Shown piece after piece: positions 6,933 to 11,709 of a DNA stretch of 11,709 bases. A program made the position numbers and the translations under genes. The notes beneath the pieces are model-generated. The model made no database searches. It had not been told where the DNA came from and saw only the letters and a list, made by a program, of their open reading frames with translations. Within the stretch, counting starts at the first letter, position 1, and every line of letters starts with the position of its first letter. Origin of the DNA: DATJZH01 sp035499215 (lineage in GTDB: Bacteria > Actinomycetota > Actinomycetes > Streptosporangiales > Streptosporangiaceae); the NCBI GenBank assembly GCA_035499215.1, contig DATJZH010000040.1, positions 1 through 11,709 on the forward strand. Reading direction: 5' to 3'.

Positions 6933-9163
6933 GCACCGGAACGTCCGTGCCAAGGCCCCGGGTGCCCGGTATGGACAATTCGGATTCCGCGCTACTCGCC
7001 GCGCTGCTGAGCAAGGCGCCGATCGGCTTCGCGCTGATCGGCGCCGACCTGCGCTTCCGGCGGGTTAACGAGACCCTGGCGCGGCTGACCGGCATCAAGC
7101 AAGCCGACCATATCGGGCGCGCCCCGGCCGAGCTGTGGCCTGCGGGCCTGGCCGCCTGGACGCAGTCGGCAGCCCGCCGGGTGCTCGCCGGCCAGCAGCC
7201 GCTTTTCGAGTCAGGCCAGCCGGTCGTCGTCCCGGAGCAGGCCAGCCCGGCTTCCTCGGCCGCTGCTGCGCCCGGCGGGGATCCCGCCGCGGTTCCGGCT
7301 GGGCCAGCCGTTCCGGCTGACGCCGCGGTCCCCGTCAGCCCGCGCAGCCGGCACTGGGATCTGTCGTGCTTCGTCGCGCGAGATCCGGACGGCGATGTCA
7401 GCGGCGTCGCGCTGATCGCCGTTGACGTCACCGACCTGCAGGCCGGGCAGGAGGCTGTGCGCCGGAGCGAGGAGCGCTACCGCTCGCTGGTCCAGGCCGG
7501 AGCGCAGGTGGTCTGGGTGACCACGCCGGCCGGCCAGATCGCCGAGGACTCGCCCGAATGGCGCTGGATCACCGGCCAGACGATCGATGAGTACCGCCGC
7601 GGCGGCTGGCTGGAGGCAATCCACCCGGAGGACGCGGAGCGGGTGGGGCGTGACTGGCAGGAGTGCATCAGCACCGGCAAGGTGTTCGACAGCCGCTACC
7701 GGGTGCGCACCAAAACGGGCTCCTACCGGCACTATGACGTGCGCGCCGTGCCGATCGAGCGGGACGGGAAGATCATCGAGTGGGTCGGCGCGAGCACCGA
7801 CGTCACCGGCCAGCGCGAGGCGGAGGAGATGCGCGGCCGCCTGACAGAGCAGCTGTCAGCGGCCGCGCTGCGCACCGCCCGGCTGCAGCAGGCCACCTCC
7901 ATGCTGGCCGAGGCGCTGACCGTGGCCAAGGTCGTGGAGGTCATCACCGAGGTGGGGCGGTCGGCCATCGGCGCCGAGCGGTCCGCGGTCGCGATGCTCG
8001 ACGCCGAGCGGCTCCGGTTGCGTACGGTCAACCCTGGCGGCCTGCCCAGCAGCCCGGGCGGGCCGAGCGGAAATATCCCGCTCGATGCTCCCAGCGTCAT
8101 GACCGCCGCCATCGCGGGCCGCCGTCCAGTGCTGCTGGAAAGCCCCGACGCGCTGCGGCGTTACTTCCCCGAGGTCGAGGCCGGGGTCGAGCTGTTCCTC
8201 GCCCACAGCGACGAGCTGGCCTGGGTAGGCCTGCCGCTGCTGTCGTCAGGTGCGGCGCTCGGGGCACTGCGGTTCTCGTTCACCCGGCCGCGCCAGATCA
8301 CCGAGGAGGAGCGGGTGTTCCTCGAGGCGCTGGCGGGCCAGTGCGCGATGGCCCTGGAGCGGGCCTCGCTGTTCGAGCGCGAGCACACCACGGCCGAGAC
8401 GCTGCAGCGCAGCCTGCTGCCCGACCGGCTGCCGACGGTGCCGGGAATCGTCCTGGAGGCCAGATACCTGCCGGTGACCAGGAACATGGAGATCGGCGGG
8501 GACTGGTATGACGCGTTCCGGCTGCCGGACGGCAAGCTTGCGGTTGCAGCCGGCGATGTCATGGGCAAGGGCCTCACCGCCGCGGCGGGCATGGGCCGGG
8601 TCCGCAACGCGCTGCGGGCCCTCGCACTGACAGATCCCCGGCCGGCCGCGGTCCTGGCCGGGCTCGACCGGCTGTTCATCGCGACCGAGCTCGACGAGCA
8701 GGTCACCACTGTGGCCTACCTGGTGGTGGATCCCGAGACCGGTGACGGCATGGCCGGCAACGCCGGCCATCTGCCGCCGCTGCTGCTGTCGCTGGGCGCC
8801 CAGCCGAGACTGGAGCAGGCCGAGGCCGGGACGCCGCTTGGCTGGGCCAGCCCGCGCCAGCAGTACGCCTTCCGGCTGCCGCCCGGCAACACTGCGGTGC
8901 TGTATTCCGATGGACTGGTGGAGAACCGCAGGCGCGGCCTCGATGCTGGCCTGGACGAGCTGGTCTCGGTGGCCGCCCAGGCGCCCGTGGATGTGCTGGA
9001 AGACCCTGCGAGGCTCCTTGACTATCTGGTTCACCGGATGATGGCGGGCTACGAGCAGGACGACGACGTGACTGTGCTTGTCCTGCACATGCCAGCCAGA
9101 GACGGGGTAGTGCCTGTCCGGCGAGCGCGCGCAGCCGGAGTTGCGAGAAAGGGCAAGGCATGA
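6929..9163 (+). CDS. PAS-PAS-GAF-PP2C (SpoIIE/RsbU-type) serine phosphatase
   Basis: 744 residues from the GTG at 6929, chosen because it overlaps the leader ORF stop. GTG 6920 and ATG 6971 are alternatives. Domains in order: a first PAS (about 27-170, beginning APIGFALIGADLRF) interrupted by an Ala/Pro-rich insert at about 105-140; a second PAS with a PAC-like end (about 182-297, HPEDAERVGRDW... GASTDVTGQREAEE); a short coiled linker; GAF (about 322-487); and a PPM/SpoIIE phosphatase (about 505-732). The metal-binding aspartates are present: D525 in GGDWYDAF, D543 in GDVMGKG, D661 in YSDGLVE and the DDD at 711-713. In the family, such proteins dephosphorylate a phospho-anti-anti-sigma factor (STAS protein) in response to a signal sensed by PAS/GAF and so free a sigma factor. 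No HATPase kinase domain or STAS partner is in the window. The next gene is the principal sigma factor, which is not a usual target. It is soluble, with no membrane span. Confidence 0.9.
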   Translation: MSTGTSVPRPRVPGMDNSDSALLAALLSKAPIGFALIGADLRFRRVNETLARLTGIKQADHIGRAPAELWPAGLAAWTQSAARRVLAGQQPLFESGQPVVVPEQASPASSAAAAPGGDPAAVPAGPAVPADAAVPVSPRSRHWDLSCFVARDPDGDVSGVALIAVDVTDLQAGQEAVRRSEERYRSLVQAGAQVVWVTTPAGQIAEDSPEWRWITGQTIDEYRRGGWLEAIHPEDAERVGRDWQECISTGKVFDSRYRVRTKTGSYRHYDVRAVPIERDGKIIEWVGASTDVTGQREAEEMRGRLTEQLSAAALRTARLQQATSMLAEALTVAKVVEVITEVGRSAIGAERSAVAMLDAERLRLRTVNPGGLPSSPGGPSGNIPLDAPSVMTAAIAGRRPVLLESPDALRRYFPEVEAGVELFLAHSDELAWVGLPLLSSGAALGALRFSFTRPRQITEEERVFLEALAGQCAMALERASLFEREHTTAETLQRSLLPDRLPTVPGIVLEARYLPVTRNMEIGGDWYDAFRLPDGKLAVAAGDVMGKGLTAAAGMGRVRNALRALALTDPRPAAVLAGLDRLFIATELDEQVTTVAYLVVDPETGDGMAGNAGHLPPLLLSLGAQPRLEQAEAGTPLGWASPRQQYAFRLPPGNTAVLYSDGLVENRRRGLDAGLDELVSVAAQAPVDVLEDPARLLDYLVHRMMAGYEQDDDVTVLVLHMPARDGVVPVRRARAAGVARKGKA

Positions 9164-9234
9164 CGGATGCGGGTACGATCCTCGGCGTGTGCTCGCGGTG
9201 ACGGGGAGATCTCGAGGCCCGGGCTCGCACCGGT

Positions 9235-9263
9235 ACGACCTACCCGTCGAGTCCGCCTAAGGT
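9235..9263 (+). promoter_or_regulatory. candidate promoter for the sigma factor gene
   Basis: ACGACC (9235-9240) and TAAGGT (9258-9263) are 17 bp apart. TAAGGT fits the actinobacterial TAnnnT -10. The -35 matches TTGACC only in its last four bases. Another -10-like TACGAT lies at 9174-9179 without a good -35. Either would give a leader of at least 150 bases before the leader ORF. Confidence 0.3.
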
Positions 9264-9328
9264 GGTGGACGGGAGCGAATCTGGTCCCGGCGGCTGGACT
9301 CAGCCGCAGGAGCCTGGCTTCAGCACTG

Positions 9329-9369
9329 GTCACAGGAGCAGGTCCCGAGTCATAGGAGCAGGTCCCGAG
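9329..9369 (+). repeat. 20-bp tandem repeat, two copies
   Basis: Two adjacent copies with a 20-bp period (starting at 9329 and 9349), one mismatch (C/T at the fifth base). The shared core AGGAGCAGGTCCCGAG lies at 9334-9349 and 9354-9369. A TAGGGT (9372-9377) follows at once and could be a second -10. A 20-bp period places both copies on nearly the same DNA face, which suits paired binding sites, but a simple duplication is equally possible. Confidence 0.7.
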
Positions 9370-9412
9370 CGGTAGGGTCCATTCTCGCCATACGTTTGCC
9401 GGAGAGGTGCTT

Positions 9413-9487
9413 GTGTCACCTGCTAGTACGGTCAGCAAGGGGTCGGTAGCGGCGCGGCGGGCCGCCATCCAGCGAAGGAAGGGGTGA
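9413..9487 (+). CDS. short leader ORF (24 aa) coupled to the sigma factor gene
   Basis: GTG at 9413 follows GGAGAGG (9401-9407) at good spacing. It encodes a basic peptide beginning VSPASTVSKGS and ending AAIQRRKG, with TGA at 9485-9487 overlapping the sigma factor GTG (9484-9486) as GTGA. The composition (Lys/Arg/Ala/Ser) resembles the N-terminus of SigA proteins, so it might be an original N-terminal segment now read in the -1-related frame. The GGAAGGGG at its end can also serve as the ribosome site for a start at 9493. I favour translational coupling. Frameshift fusion is the alternative. Confidence 0.5.
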   Translation: MSPASTVSKGSVAARRAAIQRRKG

Positions 9488-11256
9488 CTGCGGTGGCAGG
9501 CGCTGCAGGCTCCGCAGCGCGGAGGCAGCCCGCGCCCTCAGGCCAGGGCACGCCAGTTCCGCAGCAGCCCGCAGTCGCTTCCGACGCTGCGGTTGCGCTG
9601 GTGCAGGACGGCGCTACGGCGCAGGCCCAGCGCGCTTCCGACGACTCAGGCACCGCCAAGCGGCCGGCCGGCCGGCGGCGGAGAGCTTCCCGCAAACAGG
9701 CCGCGGCCGGCCAGCCGGAGAACCAGGCAGCGAAGCAGACAGCCACGGAAGACACTGATGACGGTGCGGAAGGAGCTGGCAGCATGCGTAGCAACGGCGC
9801 AGGCGCAGCGCGCCGCGGGCAGGACAACGGGCGCAAATCCGCGATCGCTGTCAAGGACAGGTCTGCGGCAGGCGCCTCGACATCGGAAGTGCAGGGCCGG
9901 AAGACCGGCGGTGACTACGAACGGATGGACGTGAGCGCAGACCTCGATTTCGACGAGCCGGCAGCCGACGCCGCGGATCTGGACGCCGAGCCGGATCTGA
10001 CGGCCGTCGCCGACCTGGACGCCGACCCCGACCTGGACGCCGACCCCGAACTGGACGTCGAGCTCGACGTGCTCGCCGACGACGACGTCGACAGCGATGA
10101 AGCGGCCATCGGCCTGGAGATCGACGACGTAGCGGCCGACGGCGACGCCGACGAGACCGTTCGCGCCGAGGACGGTGAGCAGTCCGACGAGGTGGCCGAG
10201 GTGCCCGGAGCCGTGGCAGGCGCCGGCGCGGCCGTCGTTGTTGCCGGCCAGCCGGCCAAGCCGGCCGGCGATGAGAACGAGGACGAGGCCTTCGTCTACG
10301 GCGATGACGACGAGGACCTTCCCGCTGCCCAGGTTGCGGTGGCCGGCGCCACGTCCGATCCGGTCAAGGACTACCTGAAGCAGATCGGCAAGGTCCCGCT
10401 GCTTAATGCCGAGCAGGAAGTCGAGCTTGCCAAGCGCATCGAGGCTGGCCTGTTCGCCGAGGAGAAGCTCGCCGACGGCCGGAACATGCGCCCGGATCAG
10501 CGGTTCGATCTGGAATGGATCGCCGACGACGGCCGGCGGGCCAAGAACCACCTGCTGGAGGCGAACCTGCGGCTGGTGGTCTCGCTGGCCAAACGGTACA
10601 CAGGGCGCGGCATGCTGTTCCTGGACCTGATCCAGGAGGGAAACCTGGGTCTGATCCGCGCGGTGGAGAAGTTTGATTACACCAAGGGCTACAAGTTCTC
10701 GACCTATGCGACCTGGTGGATCCGGCAGGCCATCACCCGGGCGATGGCCGACCAGGCCAGGACGATCCGGATTCCGGTGCATATGGTGGAGGTCATCAAC
10801 AAGCTGGCGCGGGTTCAGCGGCAGATGCTGCAGGACCTGGGCAGGGAGCCGACTCCCGAGGAACTGGCCGCCGAGCTCGACATGACCCCGGAAAAGGTCA
10901 TAGAGGTGCAGAAATACGGCCGGGAGCCGATCTCGCTGCACACGCCGCTCGGCGAGGACGGCGACAGCGAATTCGGTGACCTGATCGAGGACTCCGAGGC
11001 GATCCAGCCCGGCGAGGCAGTCAGCTTCACGCTCCTGCAGGAGCAGCTGCACTCGGTGCTCGACACCCTGTCCGAGCGCGAGGCGGGCGTGGTGTCGATG
11101 CGGTTCGGCCTGACCGATGGCCAGCCGAAGACGCTTGACGAGATCGGCAAGGTGTACGGGGTGACCCGCGAGCGCATCCGGCAGATCGAGTCGAAAACCA
11201 TGTCGAAGCTTCGCCACCCGTCCCGGTCGCAGGTGCTGCGCGACTACCTCGACTGA
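9484..11256 (+). CDS. rpoD: principal RNA polymerase sigma factor (RpoD/SigA/HrdB, sigma-70 group 1)
   Basis: 590 residues from GTG 9484 (GTG 9493 has better ribosome-site spacing and would remove 3 residues). Residues about 1-150 are Ala/Arg/Lys/Gln-rich and about 155-285 are Asp/Glu-rich, the pattern of mycobacterial SigA in place of a conserved region 1.1. Region 1.2 starts near 292 (SDPVKDYLKQIGKVPLLNAE). Regions 2.1-2.4 follow, with NLRLVVSLAKRYTGRG, FLDLIQEGNLGLIRAVEKFD and the melting/-10 helix TYATWWIRQAITRA (W411/W412). Region 3 runs to about 480. Region 4 holds the -35 helix-turn-helix near 550-579 (TLDEIGKVYGVTRERIRQIE). All core motifs are intact. It directs RNA polymerase to housekeeping promoters and is presumably essential. 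It is probably transcribed from the 9164-9412 region. The DUF7455-like gene lies convergently downstream. Confidence 0.97.
   Translation: MTAVAGAAGSAARRQPAPSGQGTPVPQQPAVASDAAVALVQDGATAQAQRASDDSGTAKRPAGRRRRASRKQAAAGQPENQAAKQTATEDTDDGAEGAGSMRSNGAGAARRGQDNGRKSAIAVKDRSAAGASTSEVQGRKTGGDYERMDVSADLDFDEPAADAADLDAEPDLTAVADLDADPDLDADPELDVELDVLADDDVDSDEAAIGLEIDDVAADGDADETVRAEDGEQSDEVAEVPGAVAGAGAAVVVAGQPAKPAGDENEDEAFVYGDDDEDLPAAQVAVAGATSDPVKDYLKQIGKVPLLNAEQEVELAKRIEAGLFAEEKLADGRNMRPDQRFDLEWIADDGRRAKNHLLEANLRLVVSLAKRYTGRGMLFLDLIQEGNLGLIRAVEKFDYTKGYKFSTYATWWIRQAITRAMADQARTIRIPVHMVEVINKLARVQRQMLQDLGREPTPEELAAELDMTPEKVIEVQKYGREPISLHTPLGEDGDSEFGDLIEDSEAIQPGEAVSFTLLQEQLHSVLDTLSEREAGVVSMRFGLTDGQPKTLDEIGKVYGVTRERIRQIESKTMSKLRHPSRSQVLRDYLD
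10012..10047 (+). repeat. 18-nt in-frame tandem repeat in sigma factor acidic region
   Basis: GACCTGGACGCCGACCCC occurs twice in perfect tandem (10012-10029, 10030-10047), encoding DLDADP twice, with a diverged third unit after it (ELDVEL). It lies within the disordered acidic N-terminal segment, where length changes should be tolerated. Confidence 0.9.
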
Positions 11257-11260
11257 AGGC

Positions 11261-11333
11261 GCGATCCGCCAGCATGCGCCGGGGTGCGGCCGGCTTGACT
11301 CAGCGAGCGATCCGCCCGCATGCGCCGGGTGCG
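11261..11333 (+). repeat. direct repeat of 27-28 bp, period 46, after the sigma gene
   Basis: Copy one (11261-11288) and copy two (11307-11333) share GCGATCCGCC, then A or C, then GCATGCGCCGGG, then TGCG, differing by one substitution and one extra G. Each holds the palindrome GCATGC. The first copy begins 4 bases after the sigma factor stop. It may be a duplicated 3'-UTR or terminator element. Neither copy forms a long perfect stem. Confidence 0.8.
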
Positions 11334-11412
11334 ACTACATCTTGACCGAATGTCACTTCTGGGGGACCGTGGTATGCGTATAGCTGCCGCCTGGACCTTG
11401 CGGAAGGAAATC

Positions 11413-11529
11413 ATGAGTACTGCGATCATGAGCACTGCGATGCGGCGTGCAGCCGATCCAGCCAGCAGGGATCCGGGCGGCCGTCAGCGGCGTCGCTGCC
11501 GGCTGCCCTGTCGGCGGCCCGCCCGATGA
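11413..11529 (+). CDS. doubtful small ORF (38 aa)
   Basis: ATG 11413 has a good ribosome site (GGAAGGAA, about 4 bases away) and the start is duplicated: a 15-base unit is repeated with one change, giving MSTAIMSTAM. After that the product becomes Arg-rich (RRAADPASRDPGGRQRRRCR) and looks like ordinary GC-rich non-coding sequence. The stop at 11527-11529 lies 2 bases before the convergent DUF7455-like gene ends. It could be a degraded gene start or a leader peptide. I give it low confidence. Confidence 0.25.
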   Translation: MSTAIMSTAMRRAADPASRDPGGRQRRRCRLPCRRPAR

Positions 11530-11531
11530 CG

Positions 11532-11709
11532 TCACCGCGAGTCAGACGACGGCTTGGCCAGCAGCCTTGCCGTCTCGTCCTGGATCTCGACCGCGATCTT
11601 CGCCAGCGCGTCAGCGTGCTGACGGTTGTGGTGGGCGCAAAACAGCAGCTCGCCTGATCCGGGGAGGACAACCCGCACGTACGCGGGTGCTCCGCACCGG
11701 TCACACAAG
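11532..11709 (-). CDS. DUF7455-like small zinc-ribbon protein, 5' end beyond the window
   Basis: On the minus strand, 58 codons run from the window edge to TGA at 11534-11532. The visible product begins LCDRCGAPAYVRVVLPGSGE, continues LLFCAHHNRQHADAL and ends AVEIQDETARLLAKPSSDSR. The CxxC pair near its start and the later CAHH are a likely zinc-binding ribbon, followed by an amphipathic helix. This matches the actinobacterial DUF7455 proteins of about 70-80 residues that commonly sit beside the principal sigma factor gene. About 15 N-terminal residues are probably missing. Their function is unknown. Because the start is outside the window, it is easy to miss. It is convergent with the sigma factor. 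Confidence 0.85.
   Translation of the reverse strand, partial: LCDRCGAPAYVRVVLPGSGELLFCAHHNRQHADALAKIAVEIQDETARLLAKPSSDSR

Noticed and set aside
9646..11217. 523-codon minus-strand open frame
   Set aside because: It is the antisense shadow of the sigma factor gene, whose sigma-70 motifs are unmistakable.
11342..11384. Promoter from TTGACC (11342-11347) to TATGCG or TATAGC
   Set aside because: The spacings (25 bp and more) are too long for a sigma-70 promoter, and no -10 lies at 16-19 bp.
1..11709. CRISPR arrays, tRNA or rRNA genes, and ESX, defence or biosynthetic clusters
   Set aside because: I saw no regularly spaced repeats, no tRNA or rRNA-like segments, and no genes beyond those listed that would make up such a system.

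Overview
This is a GC-rich chromosomal segment from an actinobacterium. The evidence is the strong G/C bias at third codon positions, frequent GTG starts, a SigA/HrdB-type principal sigma factor with a Lys/Ala- then Asp/Glu-rich N-terminus, a PAS-GAF-SpoIIE phosphatase, and a DUF7455-type zinc-ribbon protein beside the sigma gene. The gene set recalls Streptomycetales/Streptosporangiales relatives. I cannot name a species.

Layout. (1) 1-504: 3' part of an alpha/beta hydrolase. (2) 505-807: gap with two hairpins. (3) 808-1227: small secreted Cys-containing protein with a rare TTA codon. (4) 1228-2102: about 875 bp with no convincing gene. It holds a 68-bp element with perfect 10-bp inverted ends flanked by TA, and a 14-bp-stem hairpin. 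(5) 2103-4619: tandem CbbX/SpoVK-type AAA+ ATPase fused to a multi-pass membrane N-terminus. (6) 4609-4750, minus: a fossil C-terminus of a PxpC/KipA-type carboxylase subunit at the convergent junction. (7) 4751-6511, minus: uncharacterised 586-aa protein with a C-terminal DUF1841-like motif. (8) 6512-6893: divergent control region. (9) 6894-9163: short leader ORF overlapping by 4 bp a PAS-PAS-GAF-PP2C (SpoIIE-like) phosphatase. (10) 9164-9483: control region with a 20-bp tandem repeat and a second leader ORF, which overlaps by 4 bp (11) 9484-11256, the principal sigma factor. (12) 11257-11531: duplicated 27-28-bp motif and a doubtful small ORF. (13) 11532-11709, minus: DUF7455-like protein, cut by the window end.

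The window is partly housekeeping (sigma factor and DUF7455 neighbour) and partly accessory (secreted protein, membrane AAA+ protein, uncharacterised minus-strand gene). I see no complete new defence or biosynthetic system. The most interesting points are the membrane-anchored double AAA+ protein, the repeated stop/start-overlapping leader ORFs before regulatory genes, the pxpC fossil, and the short terminal-inverted-repeat element.
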